Origin: Akkermansia muciniphila
GTDB lineage: Bacteria > Verrucomicrobiota > Verrucomicrobiia > Limisphaerales > UBA11320
Length of the DNA: 44,877 bases
NCBI GenBank assembly: GCA_945861575.1
Contig: CAMAVD010000012.1
Coordinates: 1 to 44,877, forward strand
Direction of reading: 5' to 3'
Position numbers and translations under genes: made by a program. Below are positions 7,986 through 17,882 of this stretch, piece by piece. Position 1 is the first letter of the stretch. Each line of letters starts with the position of its first letter. Below the pieces are notes generated by a model, which did not search any database, had not been told where the DNA came from, and saw only the letters and a program-made list of their open reading frames with translations.

Positions 7986-10900
7986 CTAGGGTTGCCGGGG
8001 GTGAATCAGACGATAGCTGCGTAAGCTAATGTCTTCCGGCATGTCGATCGGGAGCGATATGTTTCGATTGGTGGTGAGCGCGGGCCAACTCAGCAGGTTG
8101 CTCCAGTTGCCGGGCAGTCGGTCTGAAACTTGCAGCGTGTAGCTGCAGTTGGAGATGCTTCGAAAGCTGATCAGGCCGGGTAAAGGCGCGGTGGGCGGGT
8201 TCAGCGAAAGGTGGATGCGGAGATAGTCTCCGGCATCCCTGGGATTGGTTCCAGCTCGGTACTCCTCGAGATTGGTCATTCCATCGAAATCCGAATCCTC
8301 CAGCGCGTCGCTCGCCTTGTCGAAGCGAAAGCCGTTGGCCAGCTCCCAGAGGTCGGACATGCCGTCGCGATCGGTGTCTCCAAGCACTAGGACGTTGGCC
8401 TTAAGTTGCACTGTGAAGAAGCGTCCAGACGCTCTGTTGCTCAGAGCCACAGAATAAACCCCGGAGTTGGTGAGTTGCGCATTCGGAATGTCGAGTCTCT
8501 GTTGGTTCGCGCCTCGGATATCGAGGCCGCCCTTGCGCCACAGGTAGCTGATCGGTGGCGTTCCTTTCGCCAGGGCGCTCAAACGAATCGTGTCTCCTAC
8601 ATTCAGCATTTGACTCTCGGGAGGCCAGACGATTTCCGGGTAAAAGACCACGGGGACGTAGGTGGCGGGTGTCTCTACTCTGCCATTTCGATCACTCACG
8701 ATTACGGAGTAGAACCCTTCAGCGCTGGCATCAATGTTCGTGAGTCCTAAGGTTGTCTGGTTGGCTCCCGAGAGATCCCGTCCCTCTTTGCGCCACTGAT
8801 AGGTCAGAGGGGCTTCGCCTCTCGCTGAGACCGTCAGGGTGTAGTTTGCGCCTGCGATGGCCAGTGGCAGGGAGGGTAAGGTGAAGAGCACGGGCGGCTG
8901 ATTCAGCGTGAGGGTGCAGGCTTCGCTCCAGTTCACTCCGCCCCGTCCCATCACGAGGACGTCGTAGATGCCAGAGGCTTCAGGACCGTGGAGTGCCAGG
9001 GACAGCGTTGAGCGGTTCGCCCCGGGAAGCGGTTGCCCGTTCCTTCGCCACTGGTAGCGAACCTGATCGTCAGGCCCGGCCAACACTCCGAGCGCCGTGC
9101 CTGAGTAGGCGCTAGCCGATCGACTGGCAGGATGGATGAGGATCCACGGAAGGTGGAACGGGTCAAAGGCTTCCCCAGGTGTGGGTGCGGCGGATGTCCA
9201 GTCTTCGCGTGTCAGCCCGCGGCCCTTCGTACGGACTCGGCTCAGGGAAGCTCCCAGACCGTCGGCTTCGGGTGGCCAAGGCAGTGTCGTTTCAAAATGT
9301 ACGCGATCCTCTTCGACCCATCGGGCTTGGCCCTGATCCCAAGCGGGTGCCTCCATAACCAACTCTCCGCCTTCGTTCGACAGCCGACCTGACCACGGTC
9401 CCACGATAGCGGTAACTGTGGGAATTTGGTGGATCGTCCGGAAGCGCTCCGCTTTCCAGGGCTGGCGTATTGGGTCAAATCCCACGATGAGGAGATGTCC
9501 CCCGGCAGGGAGCCGCAGCCCTCTGGGAAGATCCATCTCCACGTCTCCGCGGAGACGCCATGGGAGGTTCGGTGCTGCAGGGTTCAGCAGGATCAGCCGT
9601 GATGGGGTGGTGTTTTCGAGTTCGATGTATTCAAGCTCGGATTCATTGCCGCCTGGCTCGGGAGCAGGGTGGTAGTGCAGCTCTGAAATGGCCAGTGACG
9701 CGGAGGATTGCAGTCCGCCCTGGCTCCCGAGTCCTGGCTCGTTGAGTAAGACCCAGGCCGGGGATTTCCCTTCCCGCTCGACCCGCGTGAAGGAGCGGCC
9801 CGTCGGAGCGGCCCCATACTCAGCGGCGTCCATGGCACCATCGAGCCGACCCTCTTTCGAGGCGGAGAAGAGGAAAAGAGTTCCTCCGCTGGGGCGCAGT
9901 CGGAATCCTGCTCCTGTGAGCGAGACAGGGTTGAATGCGTTTTCGCGGATTACGAGGGGAGCGTCGGGCTGGACGACCGATCCGTCTGGAATCCGAAAGC
10001 GCCGTGGCTCGTTGAGTTGGTCCGAAAGGAACCACCCTCCCACATCGACCGTCTTGGTTGAGCTCAGTTCGATCGCTCCACCCTCCCCCTCGAATGATGC
10101 CGGCAGAATTTCACTCACCCAGGCTTCCATCTCGGGGGCTGGCTTGCCCTCAAGGGGTTTGCCCGGAAGCCCTTCCCAGGCTCCGAGTGTCCAACTGCTC
10201 GGGTAGGACCAGCTTTCAGGGGCGTCGTAGGGCGAATGCACCAGAGCGAAACCTGAACCGTCGGAAAGATGACGCGGGTCCGGCTGATAATGGAACTCCT
10301 GGATGCTTCGTTCCTGGGAGTCTTTGAGGCAGAGTTTCTCCCCCTTGTTCTCAAGGCTGCCCTCATACTCGCCCCCCAGCTGAAGACTCTCCCCATAGTG
10401 GCGTTTGAACGCGGCACGATTCTTCACCAGAAAGATCGATCGGTCCGGATGATCTGGGTCCGACGGTGCCGGGAGCATCCAGGTCGACTCGCGTCCAAAG
10501 GCGAAGCGGATACCGCAGGTGAAGGCGACCCCTGCCAATGGAAGCGGCTCCGGGCCGGTATTGCGCAGTTCGACATATTCGAGATCCTCATCCGAGGATA
10601 TGGAGGGTAGGGGATGATAGTGAATCCGGACGACACGAAGATATTTCTGAACCGCGCTTCGCAGATCATACAGCGTTTGACGCGCAACCAAACGAGTGTT
10701 CTCCCAGAGTTCGATCTCGCCTGGCCCGTCTGTCAGCGTTCCCACGTAGTCGCCTTGAATCAGAAGTCCAAGCCCGCCATGGGGCGGTGATTTTCGCGCT
10801 CGGAAGGCGACACGGTTCCGGCAGACCCATACAGAGGACGCCGAGGGAATCACCGAGCCTGGGGGGAAAAGATGTTGAATCATTCCTCGGATCTCCCAGC

Positions 10901-13703
10901 CGGAGATGTCGACCGCCACAGTGGAGGGGTTGACGAGTTCCACAAATTCCTCCTCCGGATTTCCTCCGAGCGGTGATCGGTCCATCATGCCAAACTCGGG
11001 TGTCCCGGGTTTCAGGATCTGGGGTCCCGGAATGCGGGCGGAGTCACGGAGACGTGAGGCGTTTGTCTCGTTGTGGGTGACGAAGAGATGGATCCGTCGC
11101 TTCACCAGATAGTCTGCCTCCAGCCGTCTCGCTGCTTCCCCGATGCCCATGGAAAGCCCGAAGGCAGGATTCCCATTCACCTGTTTGTCCGTGGCGGCAT
11201 CTTGACGTAGTGCGCGGAGCAGCGAGTCGATTCGGGCTTCGTAGCGGAGGGCCGCGTGCGGTGTTTCGGGCGACTGGAGTAGCAGGTCCATGAACGTTCG
11301 GAGCCGCCGCAGATACATCTGTCGGATGGGAGGCACTTGATAGAGTGCGTCGATGAGCCTGTTCCAGTGCCCATTTTCTTTCTGATGTTCTCGGTCACCG
11401 AAGAGGGGATGACTTGGCGAGGCGAGGGGATGGTCGAGGCCAATTGTGTTCGTCTGATTGTAGTCCGCCAAGAGTTCGTCGGAGAGACCTCCCTGACTCC
11501 GGTAGACCATGCCGAAGGTCAGGTCTTTGTCCCAGGGAAGCATGCGCCATTCTCCTGAGCCTTGCCGATCGTGGTAGAGGAAGAAGTTTTTTGCGGCCGA
11601 ATCATTGTCATGCAGCAGGGTGTTGACCGCGAGATAGTTGATGACCGAGGGAAGATCTACCCGGTCATGAAGGAAGGCAGATCGATTGGTGTTTCGGCTC
11701 GAGAAACCATCAAGAAAGGTTTCCAGCGCGGTGAGATCCCCATCGAGCGGGATCTTTTTTTCCGTCAGCTTGGTGGTGTCGAGACCGGTGTTCATCTTGT
11801 AGAGCGCTCCCCCGGTGTCCAGGCCGTTGCGCCTCAGCCAACGCTCATCGGGCTGTTCCACAAAGTTCGCGACGCTGTGGAATTTGCCATTGAGCTGCAT
11901 CCGAAGGGAGAAGGAGAAGCAATGAGCAGCCCCCGCATCGCGGAAGGCTTCCCAGGCCATGACAGTTCTCATGAAGGATTTATCGCTCCAGGTGCTGTTC
12001 AGATTGATTTCCTCCACATGCTCCTCGCTGGGGTGAAAGCGGAAGAGGTGGCCGGGGTTGAAATCGAACTTGTAGTTGGGCTTGCCCCAGTTGACGGACA
12101 GCTCCCCACGAATGCGCACGCCGACATTGTCGTAGAGCTCGCCGTCATAGAACACCGAGCAGCGGCTTCCTTGCAGCGTGGACGCGCTGGGAAGGTTCTT
12201 CGGCTCTACGAACCAATGAAACAGTGGCAGAGGGCTGCCCGTGTTTGTCTGGATCAGGGTTCCAAAATAGGCTGGAGAACGGTCTGGATCCGCGTGGGTG
12301 GGCCAGCGGCTCAGATTGCCCTCGGTATCTCGGGCCAGGACGTACCAGCGCACCATCTGTCCCGGGGTTGCATTTGAGGGAGAAATCACCCCCCCATACA
12401 CCCCATCGCGCGTTGCCCCATCTCCGCTCCGCCCATCGTCCCGCATCGACAAGGCTGATTCCGGGCCGAACTGCACCCGATAGCGCAGTTCGACGTCCGT
12501 GATCGGGTGCAGGGAAGGGGAGACCCGAATGCTGACGGGGATACTCTCTCCTGGCGTTCGTGCGGGGGGAGCGGGAGATATGTCGGAGAACAGCGGGCCG
12601 ATCGAGTAGGTGCCGAAGCCGTTGGCTCCGCCTGGAGTCGGTTCGGGAAGGTAGACCACCGTGGTGGACTCGCCAGCGCGCTTCGAGACCGACAACTCTG
12701 CGGAGACAATGAAGGAGGTGTTCGAGCGGTTGAAGGACATCCCTTGGATTGCCAGCCAGTTTGTGCCAGGTCGAAGAGCCGCCCTCGCGTCCGTGCTGAG
12801 CGCCACGCGGACGGGATCGACCATTTGCGCCGGATCTCTCGATTCGGTGGCGGCGCTGTCCCATTGCAGCAGGGGTGGTCTTCGGTCATGGGCCACCTCT
12901 GTGCCATTCAAAAAGGCAGCGAATCCGTCGGGATACCGCAGGGTGAGGATGAGGGCTTCAACGCCGGCTGGATCCTCGAGTGAGAAAGGGATTCGGACAT
13001 AGAGCGAGGAGCCCCGTCCTCGCAGATCTTCGCGCACAGTCTCGAGTAGCACGCCATGAAGGCTGAAGGGACTGACAGCTCGTTCGTCGTAGCCCACGGC
13101 GTTCAAACCCGACCGCCAGCCTTGGGGAATGAAGGTCGCTGAGGTCCAATCGGCATCCCAGCGATTCGTTTTGGGTGCGGTAAATTGTATGAGCGTTTGG
13201 GAGGAGAGTAGTGTGCGTGTGGAGACGGCCTGACCACGCCCGTAAGCAACGTCCTCTGCCTGAGGGCCCCGACTCACCGCGAACAGGTCGTCCGCCACCG
13301 TTCCATCCGCCCCATAGAGAATTACCCCTTCTCCCTCGCGGCTCAGTTTGAAGGAAGTGTGCAGGGGGAGTCCGGGTCTGCGTCGGTCTTTTCCCGACGC
13401 GAAGACCAGCAGGTAGCCCTGGGCTGGTAAATTGGTCGCGGGAAACGTCCAACGCTTCTCTCGGGGTGTGGTGGGGTTGTCCGCCAAGGACCAGCCTGCG
13501 AGTTGCACGGTCATCCGGCTGGAGTTGAACAGCTCTATCCAGTCCGGAAAGTCGCCATTCTCATCGACGAGAGTGGCCCGGTTGGAGGCCATAAACTCAT
13601 TAACGAGGACCGAGCCGCCACCCTTCGCGGTCCCGCACAGGCACGCGAAGGCCCAGCACAGCGCAAAGGCTGAGCAGAACAAGGCATGGCAGACACTCCT
13701 CAT
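7986..13703 (-). CDS. Giant secreted CotH/lamin-tail/Ig-like protein
   Basis: The protein has about 1905 residues with a signal peptide (LFCSAFALCWAFACLCG). In order it has a lamin-tail domain (about 30-160; VNEFMASN, DWIELFNSS), a beta-rich region, and an FN3-like segment (about 375-470). A CotH kinase-like domain follows (about 480-890; HDNDSAAKNFFLYHD near 697, PWDKDLTFG near 722), then four more lamin-tail-like domains (about 920-1480). Three Ig-like repeats (YQWRRNG, YQWRKEG, YLWRKGG near 1550, 1636 and 1721), two calcium-type motifs (DTDRDGMSDLWE, DSDFDGMTNLEEY) and a beta C-terminus end it. CotH proteins are protein kinases or crosslinkers in spore coats, and related architectures occur in Verrucomicrobiota and Planctomycetes. 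The target is unknown. ATG at 13701-13703 was chosen over a TTG nine codons upstream because it places the signal peptide at the start. Confidence 0.88.
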   Translation of the reverse strand: MRSVCHALFCSAFALCWAFACLCGTAKGGGSVLVNEFMASNRATLVDENGDFPDWIELFNSSRMTVQLAGWSLADNPTTPREKRWTFPATNLPAQGYLLVFASGKDRRRPGLPLHTSFKLSREGEGVILYGADGTVADDLFAVSRGPQAEDVAYGRGQAVSTRTLLSSQTLIQFTAPKTNRWDADWTSATFIPQGWRSGLNAVGYDERAVSPFSLHGVLLETVREDLRGRGSSLYVRIPFSLEDPAGVEALILTLRYPDGFAAFLNGTEVAHDRRPPLLQWDSAATESRDPAQMVDPVRVALSTDARAALRPGTNWLAIQGMSFNRSNTSFIVSAELSVSKRAGESTTVVYLPEPTPGGANGFGTYSIGPLFSDISPAPPARTPGESIPVSIRVSPSLHPITDVELRYRVQFGPESALSMRDDGRSGDGATRDGVYGGVISPSNATPGQMVRWYVLARDTEGNLSRWPTHADPDRSPAYFGTLIQTNTGSPLPLFHWFVEPKNLPSASTLQGSRCSVFYDGELYDNVGVRIRGELSVNWGKPNYKFDFNPGHLFRFHPSEEHVEEINLNSTWSDKSFMRTVMAWEAFRDAGAAHCFSFSLRMQLNGKFHSVANFVEQPDERWLRRNGLDTGGALYKMNTGLDTTKLTEKKIPLDGDLTALETFLDGFSSRNTNRSAFLHDRVDLPSVINYLAVNTLLHDNDSAAKNFFLYHDRQGSGEWRMLPWDKDLTFGMVYRSQGGLSDELLADYNQTNTIGLDHPLASPSHPLFGDREHQKENGHWNRLIDALYQVPPIRQMYLRRLRTFMDLLLQSPETPHAALRYEARIDSLLRALRQDAATDKQVNGNPAFGLSMGIGEAARRLEADYLVKRRIHLFVTHNETNASRLRDSARIPGPQILKPGTPEFGMMDRSPLGGNPEEEFVELVNPSTVAVDISGWEIRGMIQHLFPPGSVIPSASSVWVCRNRVAFRARKSPPHGGLGLLIQGDYVGTLTDGPGEIELWENTRLVARQTLYDLRSAVQKYLRVVRIHYHPLPSISSDEDLEYVELRNTGPEPLPLAGVAFTCGIRFAFGRESTWMLPAPSDPDHPDRSIFLVKNRAAFKRHYGESLQLGGEYEGSLENKGEKLCLKDSQERSIQEFHYQPDPRHLSDGSGFALVHSPYDAPESWSYPSSWTLGAWEGLPGKPLEGKPAPEMEAWVSEILPASFEGEGGAIELSSTKTVDVGGWFLSDQLNEPRRFRIPDGSVVQPDAPLVIRENAFNPVSLTGAGFRLRPSGGTLFLFSASKEGRLDGAMDAAEYGAAPTGRSFTRVEREGKSPAWVLLNEPGLGSQGGLQSSASLAISELHYHPAPEPGGNESELEYIELENTTPSRLILLNPAAPNLPWRLRGDVEMDLPRGLRLPAGGHLLIVGFDPIRQPWKAERFRTIHQIPTVTAIVGPWSGRLSNEGGELVMEAPAWDQGQARWVEEDRVHFETTLPWPPEADGLGASLSRVRTKGRGLTREDWTSAAPTPGEAFDPFHLPWILIHPASRSASAYSGTALGVLAGPDDQVRYQWRRNGQPLPGANRSTLSLALHGPEASGIYDVLVMGRGGVNWSEACTLTLNQPPVLFTLPSLPLAIAGANYTLTVSARGEAPLTYQWRKEGRDLSGANQTTLGLTNIDASAEGFYSVIVSDRNGRVETPATYVPVVFYPEIVWPPESQMLNVGDTIRLSALAKGTPPISYLWRKGGLDIRGANQQRLDIPNAQLTNSGVYSVALSNRASGRFFTVQLKANVLVLGDTDRDGMSDLWELANGFRFDKASDALEDSDFDGMTNLEEYRAGTNPRDAGDYLRIHLSLNPPTAPLPGLISFRSISNCSYTLQVSDRLPGNWSNLLSWPALTTNRNISLPIDMPEDISLRSYRLIHPRQP

Positions 13704-13803
13704 GGCTCGGTACGACAGGGCCGGGGACAAATCCTGCGCTCACCCTATCTGCTCTAGGGGGGAGGGTAAAGCCTGTTTTTGGAAGGGTTTTGGTCCGCCC
13801 TCT

Positions 13804-14742
13804 CTACAAACCTCGTTTGATAAAGTCCTGATGAGCGATGTGGATTCCCTCCTCGAAGTCCACTTGGGGCTGCCATCCCAGAGCGAAGAGACGGGAGGAG
13901 TCCATCAGCTTGCGGGGGGATCCATCCGGCTTGGAGGGATCCCATGCAATGGTCCCGGCATAACCTACGATGCGTGCCACCGTTTCTGAGAGTTGGCGGA
14001 TGCTGATCTCCCGGCCGGTGCCCACATTGATGAATTCTTCCTGCGAGTAGTTCTGCATCAGGTGAACGCTGGCGCGCGCAAGGTCGTCGGAGTAGAGGAA
14101 CTCTCGAAGCGGAGATCCCGTTCCCCAGCAGTGAACGGTGGGTGCCTGGCTCAACTTCGCCTCATGAAACCGGCGGATGAGTGCCGGGAGAACATGGGAA
14201 TTCTTGGGGTCGTAGTTGTCTCCTGGGCCATAGAGATTCGTGGGCATGACGCTGATGAAATCGCATCCATGCTGACGGCGGAACGCTTGGCACAGCTTGA
14301 TACCTGCTATTTTCGCCACGGCGTACCACTGATTTGTGGGCTCCAGCGAGCCGGTGAGGAGATGTTCCTCCTTCATGGGTTGCGGTGCCTGTTTCGGGTA
14401 GATGCAGGAACTCCCGAGAAAGAGCAACTTGCGCACGCCTGCTTTCCACGCCCCGTTGATCAGATTCCCTTGGATCTGGAGGTTCTGGTGGAGGAAGTCG
14501 GCTGGCTGGGTGTCGTTGGCATAAATGCCTCCGACCTTCGCGGCGGCGATGAAGACGATTTCGGGGCGCGCTTCTGCATAGAAGGCGTCCACTGCACGGG
14601 TGTCACTCAGGTCGAGTTCCTGGCGGGTCCTGACAAGAATCTGCGAGAAGCCCTGCCGTTCCAATTCACGGTGGATCGCGCTTCCGGCGAGGCCTCTGTG
14701 GCCTGCTACAAAAATTCTCGAGTGGACTTCCATCGGTTTCAT
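13804..14742 (-). CDS. fcl: GDP-L-fucose synthase
   Basis: This 312-residue short-chain dehydrogenase (extended type) performs epimerisation and NADPH reduction of GDP-4-keto-6-deoxy-D-mannose to GDP-L-fucose. Visible are the dinucleotide-binding GHRGLAGSAI (14-23), the AAAKVGGI segment, SSCIYPKQA with catalytic Ser near 111-112, and Tyr140-x3-Lys144 (WYAVAKIAG). NLYGPGDNYD and REFLYSDDLA follow. AGGA lies a few bases before the ATG. The usual partner gene gmd is not adjacent. It supplies fucose for surface polysaccharide or glycoprotein and lies beside a giant secreted protein gene on the same strand, though a functional link is only inference. Confidence 0.95.
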   Translation of the reverse strand: MKPMEVHSRIFVAGHRGLAGSAIHRELERQGFSQILVRTRQELDLSDTRAVDAFYAEARPEIVFIAAAKVGGIYANDTQPADFLHQNLQIQGNLINGAWKAGVRKLLFLGSSCIYPKQAPQPMKEEHLLTGSLEPTNQWYAVAKIAGIKLCQAFRRQHGCDFISVMPTNLYGPGDNYDPKNSHVLPALIRRFHEAKLSQAPTVHCWGTGSPLREFLYSDDLARASVHLMQNYSQEEFINVGTGREISIRQLSETVARIVGYAGTIAWDPSKPDGSPRKLMDSSRLFALGWQPQVDFEEGIHIAHQDFIKRGL

Positions 14743-14802
14743 AGGGTCCTAAACTACTTCGTTTGAACGGATTGTCGATGCGGAACCGTTTCGGAAGCTT
14801 GC

Positions 14803-15201
14803 GTGAAAAGATCGGTCCCGCGCCTCCGCATTCCTTCTCTATCGCGCAATCCCCTGCGGATCTTCGTCTGCCTGCTGTTGGTAGCGTCCCAGACGTGCTT
14901 TGCCCAGGCCCAACCGGTGGATACGGATCGGGATACCTTCCCGGATGGGGAAGAGGTGGCCTCCGGCACCGACCCGCTGAATCCGGCGAGCAACCTCCGA
15001 AAAGCGTCTCGTGAGTACACGGCCATCGAGATCGAGTTTGCTACCGTAGTGGGGGAGCGCTATCAAATGCAGGCCTATACCGCTAACCGGACCTGGGAAA
15101 ACATCGGGTCGGTGGTGCAAGGGACTGGTCAAAAATCAAAAGCGATGCTCTCAACCCGAAGCGTGACGATGAAACTTTGGAGAGTCGTCCTCGTTCCCTA
15201 G
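14803..15201 (+). CDS. Small secreted protein with a calcium-type motif
   Basis: The protein has 132 residues and starts at GTG 14803. The N-terminal signal peptide (FVCLLLVASQTCFAQA) is followed at once by DTDRDTFPDGEEVASGTDP, a thrombospondin type 3-like calcium loop of the kind that ends many secreted verrucomicrobial proteins. The rest is a short beta-rich module (IEIEFATVVGERYQMQAY, then W and GSVVQGTG) resembling the C-terminal modules of other secreted proteins of the phylum. No enzymatic motif is seen. It lies 15 bp upstream of the beta-propeller gene and could be cotranscribed with it. It may be a stand-alone export or anchor module. Confidence 0.65.
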   Translation: MKRSVPRLRIPSLSRNPLRIFVCLLLVASQTCFAQAQPVDTDRDTFPDGEEVASGTDPLNPASNLRKASREYTAIEIEFATVVGERYQMQAYTANRTWENIGSVVQGTGQKSKAMLSTRSVTMKLWRVVLVP

Positions 15202-15216
15202 TATTCTAGTTCTGTC

Positions 15217-16878
15217 ATGAAGTCGTACCTCTGTTCTGCACTTGGTCGTCGTGGTTTGTTGGGCTCGGTGACTCTCGGCCTCGTCGTTCTCGGCTTGATC
15301 GCCGTGTCGGCTGCGGTTCCGCCGCCTTTGGCTGTGAGGGATCCGCGTGTTTCGGTCCGCTGGCTTGGGGCCGTTGCCGATCCGTCGCGTGCCTGTCGGC
15401 TTGCCAAGGATCCAAGGGATCAGTCTCTGTATTACCTCACCTTGGGAGGAGGGATTTATCGCCTGGAGATTCGACCTGGCGAAGGGCAATCGGTGAGCCA
15501 TCTCATCGCGGACTCGCGCCAGCATGGGGAGACAAACACGATGGGTTTTGACATTGGGCCGGAGGGCACCTTCTACCTCATGGCCAACCGAACCAGCCGT
15601 CAGAATGACGCGCTGACCTCGGCGCGGATTCTGCGGGGTGAGCGTATCGAAGGGAGTTCGGCCCGGCGATGGAGCCTTGTGGCGCGGACTGCAGAGTACG
15701 GGCGAAGCAAGACCGCTTTTGATCATGTCTTCAATGCAGTCGAGGTGAGCCCGGATGGGGCCACCCTTTTACTGAACAGCGGTTCACGGACCGACCATGG
15801 AGAGATCCAATCAGCAAAAGGGATCTTCCCTGGACTGCGCGAGGACCCTTTAACCTCTGCCATCTTCCGAGTACCTGCTTCGGCGAATGAGCTCTTTCTT
15901 CCACGAGACCTCGTGGCTCTCAAAGCGGCTGGGCTGGTGTTTTGCGAAGGAATTCGGAATACCTTCGATCTGCGGTTCTCACCTGAGGGCGAGCTATTCG
16001 GTGCCGAAAACGGCCCCGATCGGCATATGTCCGATGAGCTTAACTGGCTGAGGGAGGGCAGGCACTACGGTTTCCCTTGGCGGATGGGTGGCGCGGACAA
16101 TCCACAACAGTTCCCGGACTACGATCCCGCCCTCGACAAGCTTTTGGACACACGATTCACGGCGGTCAAGGCCGGCCATTTCTACAATGACCCCACTTTC
16201 CCCCCGGCTCCCGCCGTCATGACTGAGCCGATTCGTAATCTGGGTCCGGATGCAGACAAGTTCCGGAATCCTGTCGATGGCGAGATCAAGGATGCCAGCG
16301 ACCTGGGTGTGCCGATGTTTACTTTCTCGTCCCACCGATCTCCTCTTGGAGTGGTTTTTGATGAGACCCGAACCATGGCTGCCCCCTACCGGGGGGATGC
16401 CTTTGTACTCGGATACATGGACGGGGATGAGAATGGGGCGGCCTATGCCGGGCCATTTATGGATGCGAGCGAGGATCTGCTCCATCTGCGCCTGTCACGT
16501 GTGGGCGACAACTATGAGGCCACTGTCACTAAAGTTGTGACTGGCTTTAACAATCCGATCGACACCGAAGTCATTGGCCAGCGCATTTATGTCATCAGCT
16601 ACGGGGTTCCTTTCGCGATTTGGGAGATCACCATGCCCGTTTCATTGGATGTCCAACTCAGCCACTTCTCCTGGACTCCGCTGGGCTATTCATTCGCGAT
16701 TGATGCGCCCAGAGGGGGTAACACCTCCTTGCAGATTTCGAGCAATCTTGTCGATTGGAGCACTCTCTGGACCTCTGAGCTCACGGTAGGCACGACCTAT
16801 TATCTGGACGGTTCCGCAGATCTTTCCCCTGGCGCACGCTTTTATCGAACCCTCAGCCCAGCCTCCGCCTCACGCTGA
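15217..16878 (+). CDS. Secreted sorbosone/glucose dehydrogenase-like beta-propeller
   Basis: The protein has 553 residues. The N-terminus has a membrane/export segment (LLGSVTLGLVVLGLIAVSAA). The core resembles PQQ-type soluble glucose/L-sorbosone dehydrogenase propellers: GIRNTFDLRFSPEGELF, AENGPDRHMSDELNWLREG and HYGFPWRMGG are the diagnostic block. An HRSPLGVVFD block follows. The last 90 or so residues (SLDVQLSHFSWTPLGYSF, LQISSNLVDWSTLW, ARFYRTLSP) form a C-terminal beta module like those seen in other secreted proteins of this group. The substrate and whether PQQ is bound cannot be told from sequence alone. It is preceded by the small Ca-motif protein gene and converges on uppP. Confidence 0.75.
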   Translation: MKSYLCSALGRRGLLGSVTLGLVVLGLIAVSAAVPPPLAVRDPRVSVRWLGAVADPSRACRLAKDPRDQSLYYLTLGGGIYRLEIRPGEGQSVSHLIADSRQHGETNTMGFDIGPEGTFYLMANRTSRQNDALTSARILRGERIEGSSARRWSLVARTAEYGRSKTAFDHVFNAVEVSPDGATLLLNSGSRTDHGEIQSAKGIFPGLREDPLTSAIFRVPASANELFLPRDLVALKAAGLVFCEGIRNTFDLRFSPEGELFGAENGPDRHMSDELNWLREGRHYGFPWRMGGADNPQQFPDYDPALDKLLDTRFTAVKAGHFYNDPTFPPAPAVMTEPIRNLGPDADKFRNPVDGEIKDASDLGVPMFTFSSHRSPLGVVFDETRTMAAPYRGDAFVLGYMDGDENGAAYAGPFMDASEDLLHLRLSRVGDNYEATVTKVVTGFNNPIDTEVIGQRIYVISYGVPFAIWEITMPVSLDVQLSHFSWTPLGYSFAIDAPRGGNTSLQISSNLVDWSTLWTSELTVGTTYYLDGSADLSPGARFYRTLSPASASR

Positions 16879-16906
16879 GGTTCGAGGAAGTCAGGAGTCG
16901 CTTCTG

Positions 16907-17719
16907 CTAGTGTTGGGCGGATCCTGAAGCAAAGGCGAGGATCAGCAGGCCGAGCACAATTCGGTACCAGCCAAAGATCTCAAAGGTGCGGGTCTGCACG
17001 AAGCGCAGCAGCCAGCGGACCACAAGAAATGCGGTGGCCGCAGCGGCGAGTGATCCGATGCCGACCTGGCCCCAATCGGATCCCGACAAGCGTTCACCTG
17101 ATTTGAGAGTTGAGAAGATCTCCAGCGCGCTGGCTGCAAACATGGTGGGGATACCTACCAGGAAGGAGAACTCGGTTGCTGCGGGCCTGGCCGCTCCGCT
17201 GGCTGCGGCGAAAAGGATGCACGCTCCCGATCGGGACGTTCCAGGGAAGGCCGCGGCTAGCAGTTGAGCGAACCCTACCACTATCGCGGTTCGCCAGCTA
17301 ATCTCAGGTGACCCCTTGCGGCCGCGCAAAGCCCTTTCAATCGCCAGGATCACGATGCCGCCGACCAGGGTGGCCACGGCTACCGGGACCGCCGTGTGCG
17401 GCAGTTTCAAGTGGAGGACCTTCTTGAGGAAGAGTCCTCCGATGCCTGTGATAACGAAGGAAACGGAAAGCTTGAAGAGGTAATCCCTGACCTCCGGGCG
17501 TCTAAGACCTAGGACTAAGCTCTTAACGCGCTGGGAGAATACCACGAGCACTGCGAGAAGCGCTCCGCATTGGATGACGATATTAAACAGCTCGGTGCGA
17601 GCGATGGCTGGGTGGATCCATTGCTCGGCGATCAGCAAGTGACCGGTGGAGGAGACGGGCAGAAACTCAGTGAGCCCTTCGATGATACCGAGGAGAATAA
17701 CGGCAATCCAGTCTGGCAT
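16907..17719 (-). CDS. uppP: Undecaprenyl-diphosphatase
   Basis: This 270-residue integral membrane enzyme removes a phosphate from undecaprenyl pyrophosphate so the lipid carrier can be reused in peptidoglycan and surface polysaccharide synthesis; overexpression gives bacitracin resistance. Diagnostic motifs are GLTEFLPVSSTGHL near the N-terminus and FPGTSRSGACI with its catalytic Arg. ATEFSFLVGIP follows in the second half. About eight hydrophobic segments are visible. Length is normal. Confidence 0.96.
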   Translation of the reverse strand: MPDWIAVILLGIIEGLTEFLPVSSTGHLLIAEQWIHPAIARTELFNIVIQCGALLAVLVVFSQRVKSLVLGLRRPEVRDYLFKLSVSFVITGIGGLFLKKVLHLKLPHTAVPVAVATLVGGIVILAIERALRGRKGSPEISWRTAIVVGFAQLLAAAFPGTSRSGACILFAAASGAARPAATEFSFLVGIPTMFAASALEIFSTLKSGERLSGSDWGQVGIGSLAAAATAFLVVRWLLRFVQTRTFEIFGWYRIVLGLLILAFASGSAQH

Positions 17720-17882
17720 GGTTCAATACAGGTGGTCGGTTTTAGGGGCTTACTTTCGTTCAGACGACGCGGGGCGGGATGGACCTGGAGTCGGACTCCA
17801 AGGCGCGAACCGTCCGCTCAGTGCTGATTGAGAGGCCTTGCCTTTGAGAGGGGTGAGGCGCTTTTGAGCATCCTGATTCATT

